Origin: Yoonia maritima
Lineage (GTDB): Bacteria > Pseudomonadota > Alphaproteobacteria > Rhodobacterales > Rhodobacteraceae
Assembly (NCBI RefSeq): GCF_003003285.1
Contig: NZ_PVTP01000003.1
Coordinates: forward strand, 186,001-250,000
DNA length: 64,000 nt
Reading direction: 5' to 3'
Positions 10,396-20,263 of this stretch are shown here, one piece after another. Within the stretch, counting starts at the first letter, position 1, and each line of letters starts with the position of its first letter. The notes under the pieces are model-generated. The model was not told the origin of the DNA. It searched no databases and saw only the letters and a program-made list of their open reading frames with translations. The translations under genes and the position numbers were made by a program.

Positions 10396-11487
10396 GTGAA
10401 CTATTTCAAACCCGCGTTGCGGGCCCTTTCCGTTGGTGTTGCAGCCATCGGCTTTACGATTTCAGCACATAGCGCGGCCGCCCAAGATGTGTCCTGTGGT
10501 GGTCCTTATACGATTGCGACTGGTGATTCACTGTCCGGCATTGCCGCAAAAGTTTACGGATCAGCGGCCGACTTTCAAATTATCTATAGCGCGAATGCGG
10601 AATCTATCGGCCCAAACCCTGGCCTCATCTCACTTGGCCAAGTGATCTATATCCCCTGCCTTGATGGCCAAACAGAATCACAGGCGAATGAAGCTGCTAT
10701 TCGCAAAGTTGTCACAACCGAACAGCTCGCCGCGCCGACTGGCACCGGTATTCGCGTTGTTACAGCAACTGATTGGGCCCCCTACTTTGACGAAAGCCAA
10801 GAACAGGGCGGCATGATTACCGAACTGACCAACGTTGCATTGGCTGCTGCGGATGGCAGCCCAGAATATAAGATCGATTTTATCAACGACTGGGGCTCGC
10901 ACTTGCAGCCACTGTTAACAGACAACGCCTATGACTTTGCAACAGCGTGGTATGAACCCCCCTGCGATCTGATTGATCAGCTCGGAGATGACGCAAAATT
11001 CCGTTGCAACAACTTTGAATGGTCTGACCCGATGTTCGAAATCCTGTTGGGGTACTTCGGACGCGCTGGCGAACCTTTGCCTGCGACCCACGCAGAGCTG
11101 GCAGGCAAAAGCATCTGTCGCCCTGACGGATATGAAACATTCGTTCTGGAAGAAGACGGTCTTGTCGAACCAGCGATCAAGTTCGGCCAAGAGGGTCTGA
11201 TCACTAGCTGTATGGCTGGTCTGCTCGATGGCACATATGATGTCGTCGTCATTGCGGTTGATCCCGGCCAAGGCGCTGTTCTGGAACTCGGCGCACAAGA
11301 CCAAATCATGCTGAACGAACAGCTGACCAAGGTTCTGAACCTAAGCCCTGTTATCGCAAAATCGAACCCACACCGTGAAGAAATGCTGGCAATGATGAAC
11401 AGCGGCATCGCTTCGATCAAAGCTGACGGTCAGTGGTTTGAAATCGTGAACCGTCACCTGTCTGCGCACCGTGCACAAACACAGTAA
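10396..11487 (+). CDS. LysM domain fused to extracellular solute-binding (SBP family 3-like) domain
   Basis: A secreted protein of about 363 residues. It has a signal peptide (about 30 residues, cleavage near SAAAQ), then a LysM peptidoglycan-binding domain (YTIATGDSLSGIAAKVYG to GQVIYIPC, about residues 35-85), then a periplasmic substrate-binding fold starting RVVTATDWAPYFD, as in amino-acid-type family 3 proteins. No permease or ATPase is adjacent, so it may act as a wall-anchored binding or sensor protein rather than feeding an ABC transporter. GTG 10396 is preferred: GGAG lies 6 bases upstream, and that GGAG overlaps the alternative ATG at 10384. A terminator follows. Confidence 0.82.
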   Translation: MNYFKPALRALSVGVAAIGFTISAHSAAAQDVSCGGPYTIATGDSLSGIAAKVYGSAADFQIIYSANAESIGPNPGLISLGQVIYIPCLDGQTESQANEAAIRKVVTTEQLAAPTGTGIRVVTATDWAPYFDESQEQGGMITELTNVALAAADGSPEYKIDFINDWGSHLQPLLTDNAYDFATAWYEPPCDLIDQLGDDAKFRCNNFEWSDPMFEILLGYFGRAGEPLPATHAELAGKSICRPDGYETFVLEEDGLVEPAIKFGQEGLITSCMAGLLDGTYDVVVIAVDPGQGAVLELGAQDQIMLNEQLTKVLNLSPVIAKSNPHREEMLAMMNSGIASIKADGQWFEIVNRHLSAHRAQTQ

Positions 11488-11508
11488 ACGGTCCAAAGAC
11501 TGAATGAG

Positions 11509-11536
11509 AAAGGGCGCCAATTTGGCGCCCTTTTTG
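11509..11536 (+). terminator. Intrinsic terminator after the LysM/SBP gene
   Basis: AAAGGGCGCC pairs with GGCGCCCTTT across a short AT loop, followed by a T run. It lies between the convergent LysM/SBP gene and the DUF2189 gene, so it may act in both directions, better on the + strand. Confidence 0.88.
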
Positions 11537-11537
11537 T

Positions 11538-12281
11538 TTATAGAATCGCGCGCCGATACAAATGCCACGTCGCATGTCCAAACACCGGCAATACGACCAT
11601 GAGGCCTAAAAACCACGGCACCAAAGCCGCGAGCGATAAAACAGCAATCACCGCAGCCCAAATCAGCATGACGATCGGATTGCGCCGTACGACCTGCACG
11701 CTCAGGATCATCGCGGTCACGAAATCTATTTCCCGGTCCAACACCAGCGGAAGGCTGACCACGGTCAGCGAGAATAGAATAAACGCAAGCACTGCCCCTA
11801 TTCCCAGTTCGGCCACGATCATGGACAAACCGTTAGGGGTTAAGAATACCTCATAGCTTTCTGAGACATTGGTCATCGTCGACAGCCCCATGAACAACGC
11901 GAAAATCATATGCGCGAGGAAGGTCCAGAATAGGAAATAGATAACGATGATCGCCCCCAGCCACGGCAGTTGACGGGTACGTTCGTTCCAAACAATGCCA
12001 AGGATCTGCGGCCACAACAGCGGCTGGCTGCTTTCTATTCTGCGGCTGACCTCATAAAGCCCCGCAGCAGCAAAGGGTGCAACCAACGGAAAGCCAAGCG
12101 AAGTTGCCAGAACCCAACTGACATGCCCTGCCCCAAGCCAGATCAACAGAAACCCACCCAAGACATAGACGGCACTGAAGAACAGCCCGAACTGAGGCGC
12201 GTTTCGAAAATCGGCTATGCCTGAGGCCAATACCGCCTTTAGGTCAACGAGTTTAAGCTGCTGGACGACCGGCTGCGACAT
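11538..12281 (-). CDS. DUF2189 integral membrane protein
   Basis: A 247-residue polytopic membrane protein with about six hydrophobic segments, matching the DUF2189 family, which has no known function. Family features are the early FRNAPQFGLFFSAVYVLGG segment and GFPLVAPFAAAGLYEVSRR after it. A longer frame opens at 12332, but ATG 12281 is preceded by GGAGG with 9 bases and matches the family N-terminus. The gene lies directly downstream of prfB on the same strand. Confidence 0.85.
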   Translation of the reverse strand: MSQPVVQQLKLVDLKAVLASGIADFRNAPQFGLFFSAVYVLGGFLLIWLGAGHVSWVLATSLGFPLVAPFAAAGLYEVSRRIESSQPLLWPQILGIVWNERTRQLPWLGAIIVIYFLFWTFLAHMIFALFMGLSTMTNVSESYEVFLTPNGLSMIVAELGIGAVLAFILFSLTVVSLPLVLDREIDFVTAMILSVQVVRRNPIVMLIWAAVIAVLSLAALVPWFLGLMVVLPVFGHATWHLYRRAIL

Positions 12282-12353
12282 TCGATAAATCCTCCAATCA
12301 GGCAATACGCCCAATTGAAAAATAGGAAGCAAACGCGAGCCAGTCTATGTAAA

Positions 12354-13478
12354 TTACTCGGCGTTGGCCTCGGCCCGGCTTTTGCCGGAAACATCCATCG
12401 CCAAAGTCGCGCCCATCAGACCATCAAGATCGCCATCAAGCACGCCCTTGGTGTCCGAGGTTTCAAAGCTTGTGCGCAGGTCTTTGACCATCTGGTAGGG
12501 CTGAAGTACATACGACCGGATTTGGTTCCCCCAACCTGCATCACCTGCGTTTTCATGCGCCTCGTTGACCAGTGTGGACCGTTTATCAAGCTCCATCTGA
12601 TACAAACGTGATTTCAGTGCCTTCATCGCAATGTCGCGGTTTTGGTGTTGCGACTTTTCAGAAGACGTCACAACGATCCCAGTCGGAAAGTGGGTAATGC
12701 GAACTGCGGAATCCGTGGTGTTCACGTGCTGACCGCCCGCACCCGATGAACGGTAGGTGTCCAAACGGATGTCAGATGGGTTCACTTCGATTTCGATATT
12801 ATCGTCGACAACCGGATAGACCTTAACTGACGTAAACGATGTGTGGCGCTTAGCGGCACTATCGAACGGTGAAATGCGGACCAGACGGTGCACGCCACTT
12901 TCGGACTTTAACCACCCATAGGCGTTGTGACCGCTGATCTTATATGATGCAGATTTGATGCCTGCTTCATCGCCGGACTGCTCGGATTGCAATTCAACCT
13001 TGTAGCCTTTTTTCTCGGCCCAACGCACATACATCCGCGCCAGCATATTTGCCCAATCACAGCTTTCTGTACCGCCCGCACCCGCGTTGATTTCAAGAAA
13101 CGTATCGTTGGCATCGGCTTCGCCGTCCAACAGTGCCTCAAGCTCTTTTTGCGCTGCTTTTTCGCGCAGCGCCAATATGCCATTTTCTGCTTCGGTCACG
13201 ACCTCGGCGTCGTCTTCCATTTCACCCAATTCGATCAGCTCGACGTTGTCGGCCAATTCTTGAGCGATACCATCATAGTTGGCCATCGCATCAACCAGCA
13301 TCTGACGATCACGCATCAGTTTTTGTGCCGCATCAGGATCGTCCCACAGGGTCGGATCTTCAACGCGGGCGTTGAATTCTTCTAGCCGATGCGGCGCGGT
13401 TTCGCGGTCCATGCGCTGCGCAAGCAGGTTCAGCGACTTTTCGATCGCTTCCACGGTTGTCTGGATTTCTGCGCGCAT
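12354..13478 (-). CDS. prfB: Peptide chain release factor 2
   Basis: RF2 recognises UGA and UAA stop codons and triggers peptide release. The 374-residue protein has the GGQ catalytic motif in SGAGGQHVNTTDSAVRITH and the SPF anticodon-like tripeptide in RISPFDSAAKRH, the RF2 discriminator. It is read as one uninterrupted frame from ATG 13478: the in-frame UGA and +1 programmed frameshift found in many bacterial prfB genes is absent. It is the last gene of the amidase-PBP1A-prfB run. Confidence 0.98.
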   Translation of the reverse strand: MRAEIQTTVEAIEKSLNLLAQRMDRETAPHRLEEFNARVEDPTLWDDPDAAQKLMRDRQMLVDAMANYDGIAQELADNVELIELGEMEDDAEVVTEAENGILALREKAAQKELEALLDGEADANDTFLEINAGAGGTESCDWANMLARMYVRWAEKKGYKVELQSEQSGDEAGIKSASYKISGHNAYGWLKSESGVHRLVRISPFDSAAKRHTSFTSVKVYPVVDDNIEIEVNPSDIRLDTYRSSGAGGQHVNTTDSAVRITHFPTGIVVTSSEKSQHQNRDIAMKALKSRLYQMELDKRSTLVNEAHENAGDAGWGNQIRSYVLQPYQMVKDLRTSFETSDTKGVLDGDLDGLMGATLAMDVSGKSRAEANAE

Positions 13479-13549
13479 GGTGCACCTACTTACGTGAATG
13501 AATTATCAGTGGTTCTTACAGCGGGCCACGCCCGCCCACAAGCAGGTGG

Positions 13550-16069
13550 TCAGTAAAGACCACCTGTCGAAAGTGTACCAAAGGTAGCCTTTGGACCAAC
13601 CGTTGCGGTTTCACCAGTCGAAGTCGTGACTTGGCGACCTTGGCGTGGGACTTCATCAAACAAAGGAAGGTCCCCTCCCATCGCGAAACCACCGTCAAAC
13701 ATGATGCCAAATAGCGGCTCTTCACCCGGACGGAAACATTCCGCAATCACGTTTTCACCTGAAGATCCGTCAGGCAAACGTGCCCCACTGTAGCGGTCAA
13801 TATTGATAAATTGACAATCTTCCGGTGGCGTAAACGGTCCGGCGCCGTAATGTTCGATTGCCTCGGTCATAAAGCGGTTAAACACCGGCCCACAAATACC
13901 ACCGCCCGATGCGCTTCGCCCCAATGTGCGTGGGGTATCATAACCAATATAACAACCAGCAACGATGTTCGAAGAAAAACCAATGAACCACACATCCTTT
14001 GCGTCGTTGGTGGTCCCTGTTTTACCAGCAATCGGCACGGGCAAATTGATCGCCCGGCTTGCCGTGCCACGCTCAACCACGCCACGCATCATTGATGTGA
14101 GCTGATAGGCCGTAATTTCGTTCATAACCCGGTCGCGGTTTGAAATAATCCGCGGCGCAAAGCCCGCAGGAATATAGGCATTTTCACAATCTTCGCAGGT
14201 ACGCTGATCGTGGCGATAGACAGTATTGCCGTAGCGGTCTTGCACCCGGTCAACCAGCGTTGGCTCCACACGTTCACCACCGTTCGCAAACATGGCATAG
14301 GCTGCAACCATCTTGAACAATGTGGTTTCATCAGCACCCAATGAAGCAGCTAAGCCTTGGTTCATACTTTCATAAACACCAAATTTTTCGGCGTAAGCGG
14401 CCACCGTATCCATACCAATTTCTTGGGCAAGACGGATCGTCATCAGGTTCCGCGACCGTTCAATACCTGTACGCAGCGGCGTTGGACCATAAAACTGATT
14501 GGAAGAGTTTTTAGGCCGCCACACACCTTGCGGTGTGTTGATGGTAATCGGAGCGTCAACAACGATGGTCGCCGGGGAATACCCGCTATCAAGCGCGGCG
14601 GCATATACAAACGGCTTAAACGACGAACCGGGCTGGCGCTGCGCCTGCGTGGCGCGATTAAAGACTGAATCCTGATAGCTAAAGCCACCCTGCATAGCGA
14701 TGACACGACCGGTATTGACATCCATCGCCATAAAGCCGCCCTGCACTTCCGGAACTTGGCGTAGGGACCAACGGATAAACGAACCATCATCGTCAGACGT
14801 CATACGACGCACATGAACCACATCGCCAACAGTAAAATTGTCAAAGAAGTTGCCGCGCATCCATTCGATATCACGACGCGGCACAACAAACGGCTCGGTC
14901 TCATTTTCAACTGCGTTTTCGATACCAAGGCGTAATTGGTTTTCTTCAACAGCAAGAACAACCGCCCCGTACCAATGAGATTCAAGGTCGATATCACGCG
15001 GAATATTCGTGTCGCTGAGCGCCGCGCGCCATAGGTCTTCGGATGCAAGCTGTTCTTCGGGAATAGTCACACCGGTCCCGCGCCATTCACCAGTCCCGCG
15101 GTCGTATTCTTCCAATGCCCGCTGAAGCGAATGCGCTGCGTTTACTTGCAATTCAGGATCAACGGTCGCGCGGATCGACAACCCACCCGAAAAGAATTCA
15201 TCTTCACCAAAGTTTTGCGACAGCTGACGACGGATTTCATCGGTAAAGTAATCGCGTGGTGGCAGGCTTTCTTGAAAGCTTGGGAAATCGCCGTTCTGCA
15301 CAGTGCGCAGCGGGTCATTTTGAGCTTCGGCAAGTTCGTCACGTGTCAGGTACCCATTTTCGAACATCTCGCGCAAAATAAAGTTGCGACGCGCAATGGC
15401 CGCGTCACGATTCCGAACAGGGTGATAACTATACGGAGCTTTTGGGTGCACAGCCAGAAACGCAGCCTCAGCCGGGCTAAGCGCGGATAGAGGTTTGTTA
15501 AAATACGAACGCGCTGCCGCCGTCACTCCAAATGACCGTACCCCAAGATCAATTTCAGTAAGATAAAGTTCAAGGATTTGTTCCTTGCTCATCGCGCCTT
15601 CGATACGCGTCGCAAGGATGATTTCTTTGATCTTACGTTCAAGCGTGGTTGATCCATCAAGCAAGAAGTTTTTCATCACCTGCTGCGTAATCGTCGAAGC
15701 CCCACGCAGGTTTTCGCCACGCGATGTCACACCTTCGATGATCGCTGCCAAAATACCGCGCGGATCATAGCCACCGTGCGTATAGAAATTCTTATCCTCA
15801 GCAGAAATAAACGCCTGTTTTACAATGTCAGGGATTTCTTCAGCAGGCGTGAACAAACGGCGTTCAGCAGCGAATTCATCGATAATCTGCCCTTCGTTGG
15901 AATAAATCCGACTGATAGTTTTCGGCTGATAACGCGCAAGCGTTTCATATGTTGGCAGGTCTTGGCCATACATATAGAAAACACCGCCAAGCGTCAGCGC
16001 GCCCATAATAAGGCCCATGGTCAGCAGGGTGAAAATCCCACCGATGAAAGAAAAAATGAAGCGCAGCAC
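13550..16069 (-). CDS. mrcA: Penicillin-binding protein 1A (bifunctional transglycosylase/transpeptidase)
   Basis: A class A PBP that polymerises and crosslinks peptidoglycan at the inner membrane. It has one N-terminal TM helix (LTMGLIMGALTLGGVFYMYG), a GT51 domain with EDKNFYTHGG and RGASTITQQVMKNF, a linker with an OB-like insert, and a transpeptidase domain with SSFKPF (SxxK), SRN and GKTGTTNDAKDVWF (KTGT). GTG 16069 is chosen because homologues begin at VLRFIFSF; an ATG at 16129 would add 20 residues, and neither start has a strong ribosome site. Length is about 839 residues, normal for the family. amiC upstream suggests coordinated wall synthesis and cleavage. Confidence 0.95.
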   Translation of the reverse strand: MLRFIFSFIGGIFTLLTMGLIMGALTLGGVFYMYGQDLPTYETLARYQPKTISRIYSNEGQIIDEFAAERRLFTPAEEIPDIVKQAFISAEDKNFYTHGGYDPRGILAAIIEGVTSRGENLRGASTITQQVMKNFLLDGSTTLERKIKEIILATRIEGAMSKEQILELYLTEIDLGVRSFGVTAAARSYFNKPLSALSPAEAAFLAVHPKAPYSYHPVRNRDAAIARRNFILREMFENGYLTRDELAEAQNDPLRTVQNGDFPSFQESLPPRDYFTDEIRRQLSQNFGEDEFFSGGLSIRATVDPELQVNAAHSLQRALEEYDRGTGEWRGTGVTIPEEQLASEDLWRAALSDTNIPRDIDLESHWYGAVVLAVEENQLRLGIENAVENETEPFVVPRRDIEWMRGNFFDNFTVGDVVHVRRMTSDDDGSFIRWSLRQVPEVQGGFMAMDVNTGRVIAMQGGFSYQDSVFNRATQAQRQPGSSFKPFVYAAALDSGYSPATIVVDAPITINTPQGVWRPKNSSNQFYGPTPLRTGIERSRNLMTIRLAQEIGMDTVAAYAEKFGVYESMNQGLAASLGADETTLFKMVAAYAMFANGGERVEPTLVDRVQDRYGNTVYRHDQRTCEDCENAYIPAGFAPRIISNRDRVMNEITAYQLTSMMRGVVERGTASRAINLPVPIAGKTGTTNDAKDVWFIGFSSNIVAGCYIGYDTPRTLGRSASGGGICGPVFNRFMTEAIEHYGAGPFTPPEDCQFINIDRYSGARLPDGSSGENVIAECFRPGEEPLFGIMFDGGFAMGGDLPLFDEVPRQGRQVTTSTGETATVGPKATFGTLSTGGLY

Positions 16070-16167
16070 GTGTGATCTATGTCCTATAGTTTCGGCTGCG
16101 CTTATACGCGGCCACCGATGAATGGTCAAAAGGCCAAATGCGCAAAGCCGCCTGCGGCGATCACATC

Positions 16168-17310
16168 TTACGGCGCGAAACCGACAACGGCCGCCCCAAT
16201 TGCAGAAACGATCCGCGCGCGGCTTGAACTATCAGTCAGTTGCGCACGATCTCTGGCATTAGAAAGAAACCCTACTTCGATCAAAACACTGGGAAAATCT
16301 GCAGCAGACAGCACTGCCAACTGCCCTTCACGGTGGGGCCGACTATTTACACGCACACCCGCGTCCCGCATCTCTGCGATCAACCTGTCGGCAAATTGCC
16401 GCCCCTGCGGTCCGGTTTCAGACCGTGCCAATTCCATAAGCACTGTCGCCACGCGGTCACTATGATCAACCAAATCGACACCGGCAAGCAGATCGCCACG
16501 TTCATGGCGCTCAACCATGCGCCGGGATGCAGACGATCCGCCCCCCTTTGACAGGGTATAGACAGACGCGCCACTGGCCTCATCTTCCTCAAGCGCATCC
16601 GCATGCAATGAGATAAACAAACCCGCACCAGCAGATCGGGCAAAAGTTACACGCGCGTCAAGCGGCACGAATACATCGCTGTCGCGGGTCAGCACCGCAT
16701 GAATTCCGTCGATCTGGTTTAATGCCTGCGCGACTTCCAACCCCAGTAAACGCATCAAATCCGCCTCTTTGACGCCACCACGCTCTGCGCCGGGATCAAT
16801 GCCACCGTGCCCCGGGTCAATCACCACCACAAAACCCTTGGCGTTAGAATCCATTGAAGGGACCGGAACCGGTTCAAAAATATTCGCCTGTGCAGGCGCA
16901 CCAGCACTGGCCGCGAATTCATCAGCGCCGGTACGTTTTAGAACAATAGACAGGTCCGCCCCGACATCAGAGCGGGTCATCGCGGCCTCTTTCACACGCA
17001 TTGGACCGGCGAGATCGACCACCATCCGCGACCACGTCGTATCAAGCGCACCAAAGTGTAATCCCGTTGCGCGATCACCTGACAGCAACTGATCTGGCGC
17101 CACCTCTGGCCAACTCGCATTTTGAAAATCAACGACAAGACGCCTAGGATTATCAAGCGTAAACAATCGATAAGGGGTCACAGTTGATAGTCCAACTGCG
17201 ACCTGTAGCTGCCACCATCCGTCTTTGACTTCGGTACGTTCGGGATCGATATAAACCTGCGCCCCTGCAGTCGAGGAAAGGCAGATCAACAGACAAAGCA
17301 GACGGATCAC
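16168..17310 (-). CDS. amiC: N-acetylmuramoyl-L-alanine amidase (AMIN + Amidase_3)
   Basis: A periplasmic zinc amidase that cleaves the amide bond between muramic acid and the stem peptide during cell separation. The 380 residues comprise a signal peptide (MIRLLCLLICLSSTAGA), an AMIN domain (about residues 20-125) and an Amidase_3 domain opening with VVVIDPGHGGIDPGAERG (first His ligand). Later come the Glu of GGVKEADLMRLL, the His of FISLHADAL and the catalytic Glu in LIEVGFLSN. The start is GTG 17310, overlapping the aminotransferase stop as GTGA, so the two genes are translationally coupled. Confidence 0.94.
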   Translation of the reverse strand: MIRLLCLLICLSSTAGAQVYIDPERTEVKDGWWQLQVAVGLSTVTPYRLFTLDNPRRLVVDFQNASWPEVAPDQLLSGDRATGLHFGALDTTWSRMVVDLAGPMRVKEAAMTRSDVGADLSIVLKRTGADEFAASAGAPAQANIFEPVPVPSMDSNAKGFVVVIDPGHGGIDPGAERGGVKEADLMRLLGLEVAQALNQIDGIHAVLTRDSDVFVPLDARVTFARSAGAGLFISLHADALEEDEASGASVYTLSKGGGSSASRRMVERHERGDLLAGVDLVDHSDRVATVLMELARSETGPQGRQFADRLIAEMRDAGVRVNSRPHREGQLAVLSAADFPSVLIEVGFLSNARDRAQLTDSSSRARIVSAIGAAVVGFAP

Positions 17311-18452
17311 GACTGACGCGCTTTCATAAAGCGGGCGATGCGATCCAGACCTTCGCGAATATCATCTGTACCGCGTGCATAAGAAAACCGCAGCCAATGG
17401 TGCCCTCGTGTGGCGTCAAAATCAAGCCCAGGCGTCACGGCTACCCCCGCTTCATCCAGTATCTCTGCCGCAAATTTCAACGCATCATCAGTGTATTCAG
17501 AAACGTCGACATAGATATAAAAGGCGCCGTCAGGCGGCGCAAAGCGGGTAAGCTCAGCCGCCCGTAACCCATCAATCATTAAGGACCGGTTCGCGGCATA
17601 GATCGCCTTGTTTTGCTCCAACTCGTCTGTGCAATCAATCGCATGTAACGCAACGCGCTGTGCTGCGTGCGGAGCACAGATAAACATGTTTTGCGCCAGC
17701 CTTTCGACCCGGCGTACGTGGTCATCCGGCACAATCATCCAACCGACACGCCACCCGGTCATTGAAAAATATTTCGAAAACGAATTCACCACATAAGCCT
17801 CGTTCGTGACTTGCAAGGCAGAAACAGGGGCTGTGTCGTAATCAATACCGTGGTAAATTTCATCAGACACCAGCGCAGCATCGGCCGCCTGACAGGCATC
17901 AAAAAGAGCCGCCAAAGAACCCTGATCCAACATAGTTCCCGTTGGGTTCGCAGGGGACGCAACGATCAACCCGGCAAGATCATAGTCGGCAACATCGCCC
18001 GGCAAAGGTTGAAACCGCTGGGCAAACGTAGTGGGAATATCGACCGGTGACAAACCGACTGCCTTTAGAATTTGGCGATACGAAGGATAACACGGCGTCC
18101 CCAACCCAACGCGTTCGCCATTATCAAACAGCGCTGAAAACGCGAGCAAAAATGCCCCAGAAGCGCCGCTTGTCACGACAACGCGTGTTGGATCAAGATC
18201 AACATCATACCATTCGCCATAATGCCGGGCGATCCGCGCCCGCAGTTCCGGCAGCCCAAGACCAACCGTGTAACCAAGCGGATTCTCCAATTCCTCAATC
18301 AGCTTTTTGCGCGCACCTTCAGGGGCCCCGGTGCTTGGCTGACCAACCTCCATATGGATGATGTGTCGTCCGGCTTCTTCCGCTTTGCGGGCGGCCTCCA
18401 TCACGTCCATGACTATGAATGGATCAACCTCGCCCCGAGATGAATGTCGCAT
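17307..18452 (-). CDS. PLP-dependent aminotransferase, class I/II
   Basis: A 381-residue fold-type I aminotransferase. The PLP site is visible: SKYFSMTGWRVGW carries the Schiff-base lysine in the SFSK context, with VASPANPTG and SDEIYHGIDY upstream and LRFSYARG (carboxylate-binding Arg) at the end. ATG 18452 gives the conserved beginning MRHSSRGEVDPFIVMDVM; a GTG at 18494 has no ribosome site. Substrate specificity (aspartate, alanine or aromatic) cannot be assigned. It is coupled to amiC through GTGA. Confidence 0.88.
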   Translation of the reverse strand: MRHSSRGEVDPFIVMDVMEAARKAEEAGRHIIHMEVGQPSTGAPEGARKKLIEELENPLGYTVGLGLPELRARIARHYGEWYDVDLDPTRVVVTSGASGAFLLAFSALFDNGERVGLGTPCYPSYRQILKAVGLSPVDIPTTFAQRFQPLPGDVADYDLAGLIVASPANPTGTMLDQGSLAALFDACQAADAALVSDEIYHGIDYDTAPVSALQVTNEAYVVNSFSKYFSMTGWRVGWMIVPDDHVRRVERLAQNMFICAPHAAQRVALHAIDCTDELEQNKAIYAANRSLMIDGLRAAELTRFAPPDGAFYIYVDVSEYTDDALKFAAEILDEAGVAVTPGLDFDATRGHHWLRFSYARGTDDIREGLDRIARFMKARQS

Positions 18453-18568
18453 ATGCCTGCCTACCGAATTGCTTTGGTCCTGTTTGCCCGTCACCAGTAC
18501 GTGAGGTCAATGGACCTTGGCAAACGTCGGCATATATGGTCTGTCGTTCACGAAATTATGTTAACGAG

Positions 18569-19318
18569 ATGACCCAGATGCCCCTTCGCTTTGCCTTGCC
18601 ACTCATGTTTGCCATGACCAGCCCTGTCGCCGCCCTCGAACTGGATGCGATGACCGACGCCGAACGCGACGCATTTCGATCCGAGGTGCGGGCCTACCTG
18701 CTCGAAAACCCTGAGGTTTTACAAGAAGCAATCACCGTCCTTCAGCAGCGCGAGCAGCAGGCACAAGTCGTAACCGACACCCAGCTCATCGAAAACTATG
18801 CCGATGAACTGTTCAACGATCGTCATTCATATGTTGGCGGGAACCCGGCCGGTGACATTACAATTGTCGAATTCATGGATTACCGCTGTGGCTATTGCAA
18901 ACGCGCCTTCCCAGAGGTCGAAGCGCTACTCGCTTCTGACGCAAATATCCGCTTTATCGTCAAAGAATACCCTATCTTGGGTGAACAATCCGTGCTCGCT
19001 GCACGTTTTGCCATAGCCACGCAATTGGTCGCAGGTGACGACGCATACAAGAGCGTGCACGATACGCTGATGGAATTTCGCGGGGACATAACGCAGGTCA
19101 GCATGACGCGGTTAGCCGACATTCTAGAGCTCGATTCAGAAGCGATTATCGCACAAATGGATTCAGATGAAGTCACTGCAATCATCACCAAAAACCGCGA
19201 ATTAGGCCAACAAATGCAAATCTCGGGCACACCGACATTTGTGATCGAAGACCAGTTACTGCGCGGGTATGTACCGCTAGACGCGATGGAACAGATCGTC
19301 GCCGAAATACGAGAGTAG
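18569..19318 (+). CDS. Periplasmic DsbA-family thiol-disulfide oxidoreductase
   Basis: A 249-residue exported protein with signal peptide (LRFALPLMFAMTSPVAALE), an N-terminal helical region like the ScsC/Com1 oligomerisation domain (about residues 20-85, with LLENPEVLQEAI), and a DsbA thioredoxin fold. The redox motif is CGYC in MDYRCGYCKRAF, and the cis-Pro loop is GTPTFVIED. Start is ATG 18569 or, 9 bases later, ATG 18578; the ribosome site is poor for both. Divergent from the aminotransferase. It probably oxidises or isomerises disulfides in secreted proteins. Confidence 0.9.
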   Translation: MTQMPLRFALPLMFAMTSPVAALELDAMTDAERDAFRSEVRAYLLENPEVLQEAITVLQQREQQAQVVTDTQLIENYADELFNDRHSYVGGNPAGDITIVEFMDYRCGYCKRAFPEVEALLASDANIRFIVKEYPILGEQSVLAARFAIATQLVAGDDAYKSVHDTLMEFRGDITQVSMTRLADILELDSEAIIAQMDSDEVTAIITKNRELGQQMQISGTPTFVIEDQLLRGYVPLDAMEQIVAEIRE

Positions 19319-19413
19319 TTGCAAAGGTCACGTGATCGTCAGTAAGCTCTGGTCGACAATATGCTTCAACGGGCTATGTCTCGTTGACTATTGCACCAAC
19401 AAGGAGCTGGACA

Positions 19414-20181
19414 ATGACAACACGTCGTACCTTTCTACGCACCGCCGCAGCTATGGGAACCGTTACCCTACTGCCCTTCCGCTTAAACGCTGCTGGACAC
19501 AGCGCCGACAGTTTTGACACTGTCAATGGCGCTGTCACTATTCACCCCATCGCGCACGCATCATTCGTCATGGAGACACCAGCAGGGGTCGTCTATGTCG
19601 ATCCAGTAGGTGACGCTGTGCTTTACGAAGACATGCCTGCCGCAGATTTCATCCTCATTACACATGAACATGGCGACCATTATAACGCTGAAACACTGGC
19701 AGCGTTAGCAACAGAACAAACCGCGATGATATCAAACCCGGCTGTGTATGACATGCTGCCCGAAAACCTACAGGCGCTGACAACGGCCATCGCAAATGGC
19801 GAATCCGCACGTGCCGGTGAAATCGGAGTCGAAGCAATTCCGGCATATAATATCACCGAAGATCGTTTAAACTTTCACCCACAAGGCCGTGACAACGGAT
19901 ATGTCGTGTCTGTCGATGGGTTGCGGGTCTATATTTCAGGCGACACCGAAGACACCCCCGAAATGCGCGCGCTGGAAAACATCGACGTTGCATTTGTCTG
20001 TATGAACCTGCCGTTCACAATGGACCTGAACGCCGCCGCATCAGCCGTCGCCGAATTCGCCCCCACCTACGTCTATCCCTACCACTACCGGGGCCGCGAC
20101 GGAGGCACACAAGACCCCGAAGAATTCGCAAGTCTCCTGACCAGCGAGACCGAAGTGAAAATGGGCAACTGGTATAGCTAA
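19414..20181 (+). CDS. Tat-exported metallo-beta-lactamase-fold hydrolase
   Basis: A 255-residue MBL-fold protein. It begins MTTRRTFLRTAAAMG, a twin-arginine signal, and cleavage near LNAAG is likely. The metal site is THEHGDHYN (HxHxDH), and ISGDTED supplies the later Asp; the pattern is close to UlaG/L-ascorbate-lactonase-like or YcbL-like hydrolases acting outside the cytoplasm. ATG 19414 is set by GGAG 7 bases upstream. Substrate unknown. Confidence 0.87.
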   Translation: MTTRRTFLRTAAAMGTVTLLPFRLNAAGHSADSFDTVNGAVTIHPIAHASFVMETPAGVVYVDPVGDAVLYEDMPAADFILITHEHGDHYNAETLAALATEQTAMISNPAVYDMLPENLQALTTAIANGESARAGEIGVEAIPAYNITEDRLNFHPQGRDNGYVVSVDGLRVYISGDTEDTPEMRALENIDVAFVCMNLPFTMDLNAAASAVAEFAPTYVYPYHYRGRDGGTQDPEEFASLLTSETEVKMGNWYS

Positions 20182-20190
20182 ATCAAAGCT

Positions 20191-20214
20191 GCAGGGCGGT
20201 ATTCACTGCCCTGC
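20191..20214. terminator. Weak hairpin between convergent genes
   Basis: GCAGGGC and GCCCTGC make a perfect 7-bp stem with a 10-base loop just after the MBL-fold gene. There is no clear T run, so termination activity is doubtful. Confidence 0.4.
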
Positions 20215-20263
20215 GGGCAATACACCGAGTGGCCGCCATGCGGGACGTTTCGGACATTAAATA

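Noticed and set aside
12354-13478. Programmed +1 frameshift in prfB
   Set aside because: The gene is a single uninterrupted frame with no early in-frame UGA.
18569-18578. DsbA-like gene starting at 18419
   Set aside because: The upstream 50 codons are antisense to the aminotransferase 5' end and leader; the signal peptide begins after 18569.
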